Below the pieces are notes generated by a model that was not told where the DNA came from, ran no database searches, and saw nothing but the letters and a program-made list of their open reading frames with translations. A stretch of DNA of 64,000 bases from an uncultured Eubacterium sp. (GTDB taxonomy: Bacteria; Bacillota; Clostridia; Oscillospirales; Acutalibacteraceae), in contig CAKTGF010000001.1 of the NCBI GenBank assembly GCA_934561395.1, positions 124,001-188,000 on the forward strand, given 5' to 3'. Positions 51,957-61,205 of the stretch are shown in pieces. Positions within the stretch are counted from its first letter, which is position 1. The number at the start of each line of letters is the position of its first letter. The translations under genes were made by a program, and so were the position numbers.

Positions 51957-52598
51957 TTATTCAGCGTCAGCCTCTGCCTCTGCAGGTTCGTCAGCCTTCT
52001 TTTCCTTCATGAGAACGAATTTCTCCATTGGGAAGAGAACAACCATTTGAACAAAGCCTGCTGCCATTGAAGCGATAAGACGAGCAATTGATTCGTTAGT
52101 AACAATCTTTAAGAACCAATTTGAAGGCTCAAGCTTTAACAATGCACCAACGATTGCGCCCTGCATCCATGTTGAGAAAAGGATAAGTGCAAGAAGCAAT
52201 ACAATGTAGATAACAAAGTTGTACCAAGGTGCGTCAGACTTAAATGTTGTCTTTTTGTTCTGATAGAAACCGTAAATGTTAGCAATAAGGTTTGAAAGAA
52301 GGAATGGGAGAACATAACCCCAAGTAACAACGCCGTTGATAACATACTTTGTTGCTTCTTCTGAACCGGTTGTGAACATTGTAGGTGTGAATATGCCCCT
52401 CAAAAACTCGGGAAGCAAGGTGTGAATTTGGTCACATACGAGTGGTAACAAAGCAGCAAGTGCAAGCTGAATGATTGTTACAAGACCTGAAACAACAAGG
52501 AACTTTACAAGTTGCCACAGGGTTTTCATAAATGAACCCTTTTCCTCAGCAGCGTTATCAAGGCCGCCAAGGCTGAATTTTTTCTTTTCATCTGCCAT
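51957..52598 (-). CDS. GtrA-like small polytopic membrane protein
   Basis: A 213-residue protein with about four membrane helices (near 29-50, 90-110, 128-150, 170-190), a charged N-terminus and an acidic Ala/Glu/Asp tail. The arrangement and the segment NLIANIYGFYQNKKTTF match GtrA-like proteins, thought to help move lipid-linked sugars across the membrane. The family name rests on this pattern. Single gene between the glycosyltransferase terminator region and the metallophosphoesterase. Confidence 0.7.
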   Translation of the reverse strand: MADEKKKFSLGGLDNAAEEKGSFMKTLWQLVKFLVVSGLVTIIQLALAALLPLVCDQIHTLLPEFLRGIFTPTMFTTGSEEATKYVINGVVTWGYVLPFLLSNLIANIYGFYQNKKTTFKSDAPWYNFVIYIVLLLALILFSTWMQGAIVGALLKLEPSNWFLKIVTNESIARLIASMAAGFVQMVVLFPMEKFVLMKEKKADEPAEAEADAE

Positions 52599-52679
52599 AT
52601 TTTTTACCCCTTTATATTTATTTGTTTGTTTTATGACTTTTTCATTATAACAAGTTTATGCATGGATTGCAACAAAAAT

Positions 52680-54359
52680 TTATTGAAGCAGCAAACCGAG
52701 CATTGCGCTGCCTGCACAAGCGTGGATAATTGCAATAATTGCCCAAACGATAAGTGCAACAATTCCAACCAAAATTGCAATTACCAAAATTACAAGCAAA
52801 ATAAGGATTGTAAGCACAAGTGGGCCCTTTTTGCTGGGCTTTACAGTGTCCTTAACTTCCTTTTCCTCAAACATTTCGGCAGGAGCGGGGTTATTTTCGT
52901 CAAAAATCGGATAAAGCGGAAGTGTTGCCTCGGCGTCGCAATAGCCCGAGTTCCAAAGAAGGGGCTCAACAAGGGCACGAACAGTGGTTGCACCCTTTAA
53001 GAATTTGCCGATTGACAAGCCGATTGTGTTAAGAAAGCTGTCGATAACATTTAAAAGGCCACAGGTAAGCTTATACTCCCTTGTTTCCGGTCCGTAAGGA
53101 GAATCGCCGCAGTAAAGGTTTTGAACCAGCTCCAAAATAAAGTCGGTTACCTTATTGTCGGCAATATCGGCAATATCCTCTTTTTTAAGGCCTGATTCCT
53201 TTTTGCAAAGGCGCCAAATTTTCTTAAATGTAAGCTTGTTTAACCATTTTCCGATAGGCTTAATCAGCCATGCAAGCTTTTTAACCTTTTCCCCGGGGAT
53301 TGAAAATGCAGGGGTCATTTCTGCAAGGCGGTCAATATCATTACCCATTGCCCAAATAACCTCGCCAATCATGCCGAAGAAAAAGCCTTTCATATATTCG
53401 TCAAAAGGCTTGCCCTTTGTGTCAAGACCGGGAACATCCTTAATCATAATGGTGTCAACATCAATTTTAGCGTTTTTAGGGTCAATAATAACATTACGCA
53501 TTGTGGGAGGGCAGCCAATCATAGCGCCGCAGGCAATGTCATAAAATCTGTTGCCCTTTTTGGTTGTGGTGTAGCTGATGTCGTGAATATGTGTATGACC
53601 TGTAAGCATGCAGCAAAGACCTGCGTCTGCAAAAATCTCCCTTGTAGTTTCGTGATTGCGCTGCATATCGCCCTTGCCGATAATGGCATAAAACGGCGAC
53701 GGTGCAATCATTGGGTGGTGGGTCATTGCAATTACAAACTGGTCGTTTTTCTTTGCGTCCTCAAGCTGCTCCATAATCCAAGCCATACAATCGTCGGAAT
53801 AGCCTGAGCCTCGCTCGCCGTCAGGCTTGTAGTTGGTATCGTCGTTAAGAGCGAAAAGCCTGTAGCCCGGTGCAAGCTGAACCACATAGCTCATTGAATC
53901 CGGATGTGTTGAAATAGCCTCGTTAGGGCCAAATTCATAGTACATATCCCAAAGGTCATGCCTTTCCTCAATTGCAGGAACCTTAATTTGATTGTCGCCG
54001 TCGTAACCGTCGGCAACGCCGCCGTCCCTGTAATCATGGGTGGCAGTGATAACATAAACCCTTTTGCCACGCTTTTTCAAATCATGCAGCATTTCAATAA
54101 ATTCCTTGTGCGATTCAATCTCGCCGTCACGGGTGGTATCCCCTGCAAGAACCACAATATCGGTTGATGTGTCCTCACAAAGCATATCAAAACCTGCTTT
54201 TATTACCAGGTCGGAATCCTTAATTACCTTTTGGCTTTTGGATTCTGCCTTTTCGTAGGCCTTACCCTCTGTGCCGCCCTTTCTTGAGTAATAATGAGTA
54301 TCTGTAATAAACTGAATTTTAAGCGGCTCATTATTGCTTCCGTAAATTTTATTAGCCAT
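52680..54359 (-). CDS. Metallophosphoesterase with C-terminal membrane anchor
   Basis: A 559-residue calcineurin-like phosphoesterase. Metal-binding blocks are in order: FITDTHYYS, VLAGDTTRDGE, ATHDYRDGG, MTHHPM and LTGHTHIHD. A helical region of about 170 residues follows. A hydrophobic segment near the C-terminus (VLTILILLVILVIAILVGIV) probably anchors it in the membrane with the catalytic part inside the cell, as no signal peptide is seen. It lies 24 nt after the GH63-like gene and is probably co-transcribed. Substrate unknown. Confidence 0.8.
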   Translation of the reverse strand: MANKIYGSNNEPLKIQFITDTHYYSRKGGTEGKAYEKAESKSQKVIKDSDLVIKAGFDMLCEDTSTDIVVLAGDTTRDGEIESHKEFIEMLHDLKKRGKRVYVITATHDYRDGGVADGYDGDNQIKVPAIEERHDLWDMYYEFGPNEAISTHPDSMSYVVQLAPGYRLFALNDDTNYKPDGERGSGYSDDCMAWIMEQLEDAKKNDQFVIAMTHHPMIAPSPFYAIIGKGDMQRNHETTREIFADAGLCCMLTGHTHIHDISYTTTKKGNRFYDIACGAMIGCPPTMRNVIIDPKNAKIDVDTIMIKDVPGLDTKGKPFDEYMKGFFFGMIGEVIWAMGNDIDRLAEMTPAFSIPGEKVKKLAWLIKPIGKWLNKLTFKKIWRLCKKESGLKKEDIADIADNKVTDFILELVQNLYCGDSPYGPETREYKLTCGLLNVIDSFLNTIGLSIGKFLKGATTVRALVEPLLWNSGYCDAEATLPLYPIFDENNPAPAEMFEEKEVKDTVKPSKKGPLVLTILILLVILVIAILVGIVALIVWAIIAIIHACAGSAMLGLLLQ

Positions 54360-54383
54360 ATTAAAACCCCTTTTCTAAGGCAA

Positions 54384-57056
54384 TTATTTGCTTGTTATCT
54401 TTAATTCTCCTGCTTTGACGTTGCCGTCAACGGTAATTTCAATTGCGCCCTTATTACGCATTTTGAATTCGCATTCGTCGCCGTTTAACAGCACGGTGTA
54501 TTCGTTTTTATCGTCAAGAGTAACAATAATGGTGTATTTATCGCTGTTGCCGCAGTATTTAAACTTAATATTCGCACTGTCTGATGTTACTTTTTGGTAA
54601 TCGGTCCAAACATCAAGGCCTGTTGTAACAGTGCCCACCCTGTAATATGCGTTAGCCCAAATGCAAACAGGTGCCGAAAGTCCGCCGAAATTATGGAACC
54701 AGCCGCCCCTGCGTGTGGAAATACCGAAACATTCGTAAGTGTTATATGTAAAGTCGGTTTCGGCCTTCCACATCTCCAGTGCTCTGTCAGCAATTTCAAA
54801 GGCAAAATCGCCGTCGCCGTTATCAAGCATGGTTTTCCACACAAACCACTGGTGGCTCATCCAAACATTGCCGTTCCAATAGCCGTCCTCATGGTAATAC
54901 GATGCGGTCATATCAACAGCGCTTACACCGGCAGCCGACCACATTTCCTTAGGATTTTTAATGTGCTCAATGAGCCTGTTTTTACGCTGTCCCTCAACTG
55001 CTCCTGCAATTAAAGGATAAACGCCGTCAAAGCCCTTGTCCCAATTTTCGCCGTTTTCCGTTTTCATAATGTAAGGCTTTTCAGGGTCTTTATCATACAT
55101 GGTATAGCCGAAATAGCCTGATTCCTCGTCCCAAGCCAGGTTGTTAAGTGCGTTTGTTGACAGCTCAATATCACTGTCATAAACGGCAACATCCTCATCC
55201 TTGCCAAGGTACTGTGCAACCATTTTCATTATCTTGCCTGCACGGATAATTTGCGAGGTTGAAAGGCAGGGGCAGGAATATTCCTCAGCCTTGTTTTTAA
55301 TCATTTCCACTTGGCAGGGGTAATCGTCCATACCCGAGCAGGAATACCAATAATCATAGGTGGTGAGCAAGCCGTTATTAAACTTGCCGCAGGTTGAGCC
55401 GTCAATTCTGCCACGCAAAAATTCATAATAGCGCTTCATTTTCGGGTACATAAAATCAAGCTCGTGCTTGTTCTCTGTGCGCTTTAAAAGCTCAAAATAT
55501 TCAACAAACTGTGTGGGAACAAGTGAACCGTGGAGCAAAAATGCAAAATCCTTGTTTTCATCATCGCACAAATACATATCAAGGGCATATTGGCAAAGGT
55601 CGTTTGACTCCTCAAGCAAGCCCATGCCGATAAAGCCGCTGTCCCAAGTATAGAATGAATCCCAACGCTTACCCGGGGTGTGATGAATAACATTTTTCCC
55701 ATGCAGATATACCGGGTAAACGACATTTGTTAAAAGAGTTGATTTTAAAATCTGTGTGGAAAGGGCATATTTTTTACCCTCCTCAATAAGTCCGTCAGCC
55801 TTTACTCCCAGCCTTGCATTTTTGTATATATTTTCATATTCGTCAGTTGTCAAGGGCTCTGTTTTACCCTTTGAAACAACAATATACTGAACATTGGTTG
55901 AGTGGGGCTCAATGAAAATGGATTTAACCAGAGAGTTGTGAAAATAGCCCACATCGCTGTGCTTGCGCTCAAACGAGCGTGAAAAGGTTTCAGCCAAATC
56001 ATCATAAGTAATATCGCCGTTAGACAGGCGGTTGATAAGGGCGTCCTCCAAACTGCCGCTTTCAAGCTTGCGCTGGCGGGTGTTTTTGTCGTGAGTTAAA
56101 ATAGAATAGCTGCAACCATCATAGTTGTATGTTAAGGTTGCCCTTTGGCCGTTTCCGACATTTTCAATTTCGGTATTCGGAACAAGCTCGTATGGGCATT
56201 GCTCAACGGTTACAGTGTCGTTTTCGCCAACGGCTGCAATAAAGTCAAGTTCAATTCCTGCACCGCCGAGGCTTGTGAAAACCGGATTTTCACAATAATC
56301 AATATATTTAACTGTAAGCTCATTTGAGCCCTCAAACACTGTTTTTTTGCCGTTAATATCAAATACTGCGTCGCCGTCGGTTACGGTTTTGTATCTTACC
56401 GCAAGCTTTGGGCAGGAAATGCCCTTTGCACTAAGCTCATAAGCAACGGTATCCCCTTTTTCAACGCCGAAAGGCTTAAGGTTTAAGTAGTGAACATGGG
56501 CGTTGTCACACCTGTCACCCAAGCCGCAGCCAAGGTAAAAGCTGCTGTCCCTGAACATACCTCTGAATAAACCGTCAGGGGTTTCGCCGTCCCAGGGGCG
56601 TGGGGTGTTGTATTCAAATTTTATGTAATCATTTGCATTAACGACAACCCCATTGTCCGGGGCGTTAAGCTTTGCAAATGTTTTAAATGGAAATTCAAGT
56701 GCGCCGAATATATTTACGACGCAGTTTTGCGAAAGTTCGGTGTTATTAACCAGCTCGCAACGGGCGAGATATGAATTATCGTCGATTTTTGAAAAGGACA
56801 CATCGGCATAAACCCTGTCCTTCCACATAAGCTCATATCTGTATGAAAAATAGCTGTAATCAGCCGCACATTCCCACAAATGATATGATGACGGCACCGT
56901 TACATTGGGCACCGGTGTTGACGAGTTCCAAATGGTGGGATGAATGATAAAATCAAACCTTGCACCCTCGTCCTCAAGGTTTTGGGCAATATGTGAGATG
57001 CCCATATATTTTTTTGAATAGGGTCCCCATAGGGGCATTTTTATTGTTTTAGACAT
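54384..57056 (-). CDS. Large GH63-like glycoside hydrolase, (alpha/alpha)6 barrel
   Basis: An 890-residue protein without a signal peptide, so probably cytoplasmic. The N-terminal 400 residues are beta-rich. The second half has the catalytic-barrel look of GH63/MGH1-like and trehalase-type enzymes: KRWDSFYTWDSGFIGMGL, LLTTYDYWY, NNLAWDEESGYFGY and DGYWNGNVWMSHQWFVW. Enzymes of this clan act on alpha-glucosides such as oligosaccharides, glucosylglycerate or trehalose; the substrate is not clear. Followed by a metallophosphoesterase, with its own promoter. Confidence 0.7.
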   Translation of the reverse strand: MSKTIKMPLWGPYSKKYMGISHIAQNLEDEGARFDFIIHPTIWNSSTPVPNVTVPSSYHLWECAADYSYFSYRYELMWKDRVYADVSFSKIDDNSYLARCELVNNTELSQNCVVNIFGALEFPFKTFAKLNAPDNGVVVNANDYIKFEYNTPRPWDGETPDGLFRGMFRDSSFYLGCGLGDRCDNAHVHYLNLKPFGVEKGDTVAYELSAKGISCPKLAVRYKTVTDGDAVFDINGKKTVFEGSNELTVKYIDYCENPVFTSLGGAGIELDFIAAVGENDTVTVEQCPYELVPNTEIENVGNGQRATLTYNYDGCSYSILTHDKNTRQRKLESGSLEDALINRLSNGDITYDDLAETFSRSFERKHSDVGYFHNSLVKSIFIEPHSTNVQYIVVSKGKTEPLTTDEYENIYKNARLGVKADGLIEEGKKYALSTQILKSTLLTNVVYPVYLHGKNVIHHTPGKRWDSFYTWDSGFIGMGLLEESNDLCQYALDMYLCDDENKDFAFLLHGSLVPTQFVEYFELLKRTENKHELDFMYPKMKRYYEFLRGRIDGSTCGKFNNGLLTTYDYWYSCSGMDDYPCQVEMIKNKAEEYSCPCLSTSQIIRAGKIMKMVAQYLGKDEDVAVYDSDIELSTNALNNLAWDEESGYFGYTMYDKDPEKPYIMKTENGENWDKGFDGVYPLIAGAVEGQRKNRLIEHIKNPKEMWSAAGVSAVDMTASYYHEDGYWNGNVWMSHQWFVWKTMLDNGDGDFAFEIADRALEMWKAETDFTYNTYECFGISTRRGGWFHNFGGLSAPVCIWANAYYRVGTVTTGLDVWTDYQKVTSDSANIKFKYCGNSDKYTIIVTLDDKNEYTVLLNGDECEFKMRNKGAIEITVDGNVKAGELKITSK

Positions 57057-57087
57057 AGTTATAACTCCGCATAAAAATTTACACTAT

Positions 57088-57116
57088 ATTATCACTTAAA
57101 AAGGGTATTTTGTCAA
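57088..57116 (-). promoter_or_regulatory. Promoter of the GH63-like operon
   Basis: Minus strand TTGACA (57111-57116) and GATAAT (57088-57093), 17-bp spacer. Confidence 0.75.
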
Positions 57117-57144
57117 TATAATAACGAGTAAAATTAAAATATAT

Positions 57145-57173
57145 TTGACAAAATTTCGCTTATAAAGTAATAT
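57145..57173 (+). promoter_or_regulatory. Promoter of the Wzz/BY-kinase module
   Basis: TTGACA (57145-57150) and TAATAT (57168-57173), 17-bp spacer, divergent from the GH63-like promoter. Confidence 0.75.
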
Positions 57174-57238
57174 ATTAATTACAGTTTTGTTTTGTACACA
57201 AATTTGTCTTTATATAAAATTCGGAGGTAATCCAAGCA

Positions 57239-58018
57239 ATGAATATAGATACCAATGTGCGCAAAATTTTGGTTGCGCTGCTGAGAAGGTGGAGGTTGAT
57301 TGTTGTTTTTGCAATCATCGGCGGCCTGTTAGGCTATGTTTACACCGCCAACTTTACCAAGCTCACATATACATCAACCGTTGAATTTTTGGCTTATGCC
57401 GTTGATTCACAGCAGGAGCTTAACGATTCATCCACAAGTTCGTCTGCCGCAAACGGCGATTCAATGCGTATCAGCTACACCAGCAAAATGAACTACGCCA
57501 TGAAAATGCTTGACACATACATCGAAATTATGAACACAAACGAATTTGCAAACCGTGTTACCGATGATTTAAACAAGCGCATTAATGCAAATTACGACGC
57601 CGGCACAATTAAAAACGCCATTACCGTTGAGCCGGTTGAAAACACCGCCATGTTCAAGGTAACGGTTGTAACCCACGATGCCGATTTGTCATACGAAATC
57701 GCACACCAACTTGAAACCACCGTTCCCGAAAATATGGAGGAAACCAACAGCGGCCTGGTGCACGCCTCTGTTGAGGATAAGGCGGTTAAAGCAAGCTCTG
57801 CAGGCAGCTTGGGCTATCCTAAAAAAATAGCAATCGGCGTTGTTGCAGGCATTGTTTTGTGCGCCGTTTACATTATTTTGAGAAATCTTCTTGATATAAG
57901 AATTAAAACCGAGGAAGAATTGGTTGAAAAATATAACATTCCTGTTCTGGGCTCAATTCCCAACTTTGAAACAAAGCAGGGTCAAAGCGGCTCAGGCAAA
58001 AAGAAGGGGGCAAGATAA
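57239..58018 (+). CDS. Wzz/YveK-type polysaccharide chain-length regulator
   Basis: A 259-residue membrane adaptor with two helices (about 20-38 and 196-216) and an outside region between them. In Gram-positives such proteins (CpsC/CapA/YwqC) activate the partner BY-kinase through the cytoplasmic tail, here ending in a Lys/Gly/Ser-rich stretch. GGAGGT lies 10 nt before the ATG. First gene of a three-gene module with the kinase and the phosphatase. Confidence 0.85.
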   Translation: MNIDTNVRKILVALLRRWRLIVVFAIIGGLLGYVYTANFTKLTYTSTVEFLAYAVDSQQELNDSSTSSSAANGDSMRISYTSKMNYAMKMLDTYIEIMNTNEFANRVTDDLNKRINANYDAGTIKNAITVEPVENTAMFKVTVVTHDADLSYEIAHQLETTVPENMEETNSGLVHASVEDKAVKASSAGSLGYPKKIAIGVVAGIVLCAVYIILRNLLDIRIKTEEELVEKYNIPVLGSIPNFETKQGQSGSGKKKGAR

Positions 58019-58020
58019 TT

Positions 58021-58908
58021 ATGGCTAAGAGAAAGAAATTCCATAACGATTCATCCGCTCCCTCAAGGCAGCTCCTCCAAAACCTGCAAATGGACCCTTC
58101 GTTAAAATTCAGGGTTGAGGAGGCATATAAAAGCATAAGAGCAAATGTTATGTTCTCCGTTATGAAAAAGGGCTGCAAAAAAATTGTTGTGTCATCCTCC
58201 TCTCCAAACGAGGGAAAAACCACAACCACAATTAACCTTGCAATCACTTTTGCACAGGCAGGCCAAAGGGTTTTATTGCTTGACTGCGACCTTAGAAAGC
58301 CAAAGCTGCACCACTATTTTTCAGTGCCCAACTCCCCGGGCTTAACCAACTATTTGGGCTCGGTGGTGTCAACCTCACGCAAGGATAAGGTTGATTTGTA
58401 CGAGGTTATCCATAAAACGGAATACAGCAATTTATACGCAATATGCTCCGGCTCAATTCCGCCCAACCCGGCTGAGCTTTTAGGCTCGGAGCTTATGGCA
58501 GATTTTCTCAGCGAACTTGAAAAGGACTTTGATTATATAATCATTGACACCTCGCCCATAAATGTTGTGTCTGACGCATTGCCCCTTATCAGGGAGTCTG
58601 ACGGCGTTGTGCTTGTTGTTCGTTCAAATCAAACAACCCACCCCGATATTCAGCGTGTTATTTCATCCCTTGAATTTATCGACGCTAAAATATTAGGCTT
58701 TGTTGTTAACTTTGCAGGCAGCAGCTCCACGGGCAAATACGGCAAATATATGGGCTACCGCTACGGCGGAAAATACAGTTACGGCTATGGCTACGGTTAC
58801 GGATACGGCTATGGCTACGGCTACGGCGCAGGCTCAACCCCGTTACCGAGGCAAAGCAAATCAAAACTCGGCACAAAAGCAAAATACGACCCAAGAAATG
58901 ATATTTAA
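58021..58908 (+). CDS. BY-kinase (CpsD/CapB-type) with Tyr-Gly tail
   Basis: A 295-residue bacterial tyrosine autokinase. Walker A is SPNEGKTTTTINLA (Gly65-Lys66), Walker A-prime is LLLDCDLRKPK near 86, and Walker B is DYIIIDTSPINV. The C-terminal tyrosine cluster is extreme: after YRYGGKYSYG comes a run of eight Tyr-Gly pairs encoded by a TAYGGN repeat (58780-58827). In the family this cluster is autophosphorylated and removed by the CpsB/CapC phosphatase, encoded next door. Starts 2 nt after the Wzz gene. Regulates capsule or exopolysaccharide synthesis in known systems. Confidence 0.9.
   Translation: MAKRKKFHNDSSAPSRQLLQNLQMDPSLKFRVEEAYKSIRANVMFSVMKKGCKKIVVSSSSPNEGKTTTTINLAITFAQAGQRVLLLDCDLRKPKLHHYFSVPNSPGLTNYLGSVVSTSRKDKVDLYEVIHKTEYSNLYAICSGSIPPNPAELLGSELMADFLSELEKDFDYIIIDTSPINVVSDALPLIRESDGVVLVVRSNQTTHPDIQRVISSLEFIDAKILGFVVNFAGSSSTGKYGKYMGYRYGGKYSYGYGYGYGYGYGYGYGAGSTPLPRQSKSKLGTKAKYDPRNDI
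58780..58827 (+). repeat. Eight-unit TAYGGN microsatellite inside the BY-kinase gene
   Basis: Eight consecutive six-base units TAC/T-GG-N, each coding Tyr-Gly. Third positions vary (C, T, A), so it is partly degenerate. Confidence 0.9.
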
Positions 58909-58919
58909 GGTTTTATTTT

Positions 58920-59636
58920 ATGTATATTGATAATTTAGTTGAGGTTCACAGCCATATACTCCCTGCTGTTGACGATGGCTCTAAAAGCGTTGAAATGAGC
59001 CTGCAAATGATTGATGCGTTGCAAAAGCAGGGCGCTAAAGCAATAATATTAACTCCCCACTATTATTCCGACGAAATTTCACTTGATGATTTTTTAAGGA
59101 AAAGAGAGCAGGCATTTAACGCCCTTGAAAGAGCTTTGCCCCCGGGCAGCCCAAGGCTTATTCCTGCGGCGGAAGTTTATATCAGCAAATACATTTTTAA
59201 TTACGACAGCCTTGATGAGCTGTGCATAGGCAATTCAGGCTATGCTCTTATTGAGCACCCCTTTACCTCCCCGTTTGATGAAAGCGATTACGACCGCCTG
59301 GTTAATATGTATTGCGACTATGGCATCAAGCCCGTGCTTGCACATATTGAAAGATACAGAGCCCTGCTTGAGGATACCTTCAGGCTTGACCAATACATTA
59401 AAATGGGTTGCCTTGTGCAGGTTAATATTAACTCCTTTTACGATGCACCCAAAAGCATAAGAAAAAAGCTCTTTGGGCTGCTTGAAAACGGCAGAATCCA
59501 TTTTGTCGGCAGCGACTGCCACAATTTAACAAGCCGCCCGCCGGATTTCAGCAAGGGTTTGAGCGCTATTGCAAACACCTGCACAATTGAAGCGGTTGAG
59601 GCACTTATGCATAATGCCAATGAATTGATAAAATAA
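58920..59636 (+). CDS. CpsB/CapC-type tyrosine phosphatase (PHP family)
   Basis: A 238-residue manganese-dependent phosphatase of the PHP fold. It contains EVHSHILPAVDDGSKS, LTPHYYSDE, EVYIS, the LAHIERYRAL block and the HFVGSDCHN metal-binding end. It removes phosphate from the BY-kinase tail in related systems. Starts 11 nt after the kinase. No glycosyltransferase, flippase or polymerase genes follow. Confidence 0.9.
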   Translation: MYIDNLVEVHSHILPAVDDGSKSVEMSLQMIDALQKQGAKAIILTPHYYSDEISLDDFLRKREQAFNALERALPPGSPRLIPAAEVYISKYIFNYDSLDELCIGNSGYALIEHPFTSPFDESDYDRLVNMYCDYGIKPVLAHIERYRALLEDTFRLDQYIKMGCLVQVNINSFYDAPKSIRKKLFGLLENGRIHFVGSDCHNLTSRPPDFSKGLSAIANTCTIEAVEALMHNANELIK

Positions 59637-59760
59637 AGAAGCGGGACCCTTAACTGGCAGGAACAATACTTTTTTTACAACACAAATTGCAACAGAGCAA
59701 AAGCAACGAACCTGATTTAGACATCGGCGGATTTTAATTAAAGAAACAGCGCACACGGTA

Positions 59761-59795
59761 AAAAAGAGCGAATGGGTAACCATTCGTTCTTTTTA
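59761..59795. terminator. Terminator between convergent cpsB-like and ppa genes
   Basis: AAAAAGAGCGAATGG pairs with CCATTCGTTCTTTTT (one G-U). A- and T-rich ends allow it to work for both genes. The stretch 59637-59760 before it holds no gene I recognise. Confidence 0.85.
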
Positions 59796-59819
59796 TGCTA
59801 TATGTTTAATTATGCTGCA

Positions 59820-60353
59820 TTATAACTGAAAATTTTTTATGTAGGAATCTATGCACTGCTGAATAATCTCCTCAGCCTCATTACGGGGTCTTACCTCGGT
59901 AACGGTGGTTTCCTTGTCATGCTCCAAATTTTTATACACAGCAAAGAAATGCTTGATTTCCTCAAATCTGTGAGGTGGGAGCTGGTCAATATCGGTATAT
60001 CCGTTATAGTTGGGGTCATTTACCGGCACTGCGATTATCTTTTCATCCTTAGCACCGCCGTCCTCCATAACAAGAACGCCGATAGGGTTACATTCAACAA
60101 TGGTCATAGGTCTGATTTGCTCGCTGCACAAAACTAAAACATCAAGTGGGTCGTTATCGCTTGCATAGGTTCTGGGAATAAAGCCGTAGTTTGCAGGATA
60201 GTGAGTTGAGGTAAACAAAACCCTGTCAAGCTTGAGCATACCTGTTTCCTTATCAAGCTCATATTTATTTTTGCCGCCCTTTGAAATTTCAATTACGGCA
60301 TAAAATCTGTCTTTCTTAATTCTTTTAGGCGATATATCGTGCCAAATGTTCAT
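59820..60353 (-). CDS. ppa: Inorganic pyrophosphatase, family I
   Basis: Hydrolyses pyrophosphate, pulling biosynthesis forward. The 177-residue soluble enzyme has YPANYGFIPRTYASDNDPLDVLVL, holding the conserved Asp residues for metal binding, and the later DPNYNGYTDIDQLPPHRFEEIKHFF block. It belongs to family I, not to the family II (DHH-type) common in many Firmicutes. Single-gene unit with its own promoter. Confidence 0.95.
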   Translation of the reverse strand: MNIWHDISPKRIKKDRFYAVIEISKGGKNKYELDKETGMLKLDRVLFTSTHYPANYGFIPRTYASDNDPLDVLVLCSEQIRPMTIVECNPIGVLVMEDGGAKDEKIIAVPVNDPNYNGYTDIDQLPPHRFEEIKHFFAVYKNLEHDKETTVTEVRPRNEAEEIIQQCIDSYIKNFQL

Positions 60354-60379
60354 AAAATAATACCTCCGTTTTTTGGTTA

Positions 60380-60408
60380 ATTATAGCACAGCTGTTGCAA
60401 ATTAACAA
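60380..60408 (-). promoter_or_regulatory. Promoter of ppa
   Basis: Minus strand TTGTTA (60403-60408) and TATAAT (60380-60385), 17-bp spacer. A long imperfect palindrome TTTTGGTTAATT / AATTAACaACCAAAA spans it and could double as terminator of the upstream methyltransferase gene. Confidence 0.75.
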
Positions 60409-60421
60409 CCAAAAGCCATAA

Positions 60422-61195
60422 TTAAACCTTACCTTTGCCCACAAAAAACAATCTGGGCATTTTTAAAATTACCTTGCCGTTTGCCCTCACATCGTAAAGT
60501 GAATTAATATTTTCTTTTAATTCAGCGACAAATTCTGCCCTTTTTTCGTCGTCAAGGGCGTCTAAATACGGGCGCAGGCCGCTGCCCGAATACCAGGAGA
60601 GAACCCCGTCGGCTCCGTCAACAGTGTGGTAATATGTGGTGTGCCAAATATCAAAATCACTGCAATATTCGCAAAGAATATCGTAATATTGCACATCGTT
60701 TAAATTATAAAAATCCCTTATTCCCTGCAAGCACTGCCACTTGCTTTCCCTGAGCACCTCGTTCAGCATTTTATAAAACGGTGCCGTTTGAATTAAGGGC
60801 AGCTGAACCGCAATGGTTCCGCCCGGAGCAAGGCTTTCAAACACATTTTTAAACAGCTCCTCCTGCTCAGGTATCCACTGAAAACAGGCGTTTGAAAAAA
60901 TCAAATCAAAGCTTTTGTTTAAATCGCAAAGCCCAACCGGAACAGTGCATTTTTCAAAAGAAATGCCGGGATAAGTTTTCCTTGCCTTGGCGAGCATATC
61001 GTCGGAAGAGTCAATGCCTAAAATTTCTGCGTTTGGAAATGCGTTTTTTAAGGCATTGGCGCTGTTGCCGGGGCCGCAGCCTATATCAAGTATATTTTCA
61101 GGGTCTAAGTGCCTTATTCTCGATATTAAATCAAGGGACGGCTGTGTTCTTTCCCTTTCAAATTTAAGATACTGATTTGAGTTCCAATCTCCCAT
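60422..61195 (-). CDS. Trans-aconitate 2-methyltransferase-like SAM methyltransferase
   Basis: A 257-residue class I methyltransferase. The start WNSNQYLKFERERTQPSLDL resembles Tam enzymes. SAM motif I is ILDIGCGPGNSANALK, then GIDSSDDML, and motif IV is DLIFSNACFQWIP. Tam methylates trans-aconitate in E. coli, but this substrate is not proven here. It lies 10 nt after the YitT-type gene and is probably co-transcribed with it. Confidence 0.82.
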   Translation of the reverse strand: MGDWNSNQYLKFERERTQPSLDLISRIRHLDPENILDIGCGPGNSANALKNAFPNAEILGIDSSDDMLAKARKTYPGISFEKCTVPVGLCDLNKSFDLIFSNACFQWIPEQEELFKNVFESLAPGGTIAVQLPLIQTAPFYKMLNEVLRESKWQCLQGIRDFYNLNDVQYYDILCEYCSDFDIWHTTYYHTVDGADGVLSWYSGSGLRPYLDALDDEKRAEFVAELKENINSLYDVRANGKVILKMPRLFFVGKGKV

Positions 61196-61205
61196 CGTAT
61201 CACTC

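Noticed and set aside
58780..58827. CRISPR-like or structural DNA repeat
   Set aside because: Units are six bases without spacers and lie in frame inside the kinase gene.
59637..59760. Gene remnant after the CpsB-like phosphatase
   Set aside because: No family match was seen in any frame; treated as spacer before the terminator.
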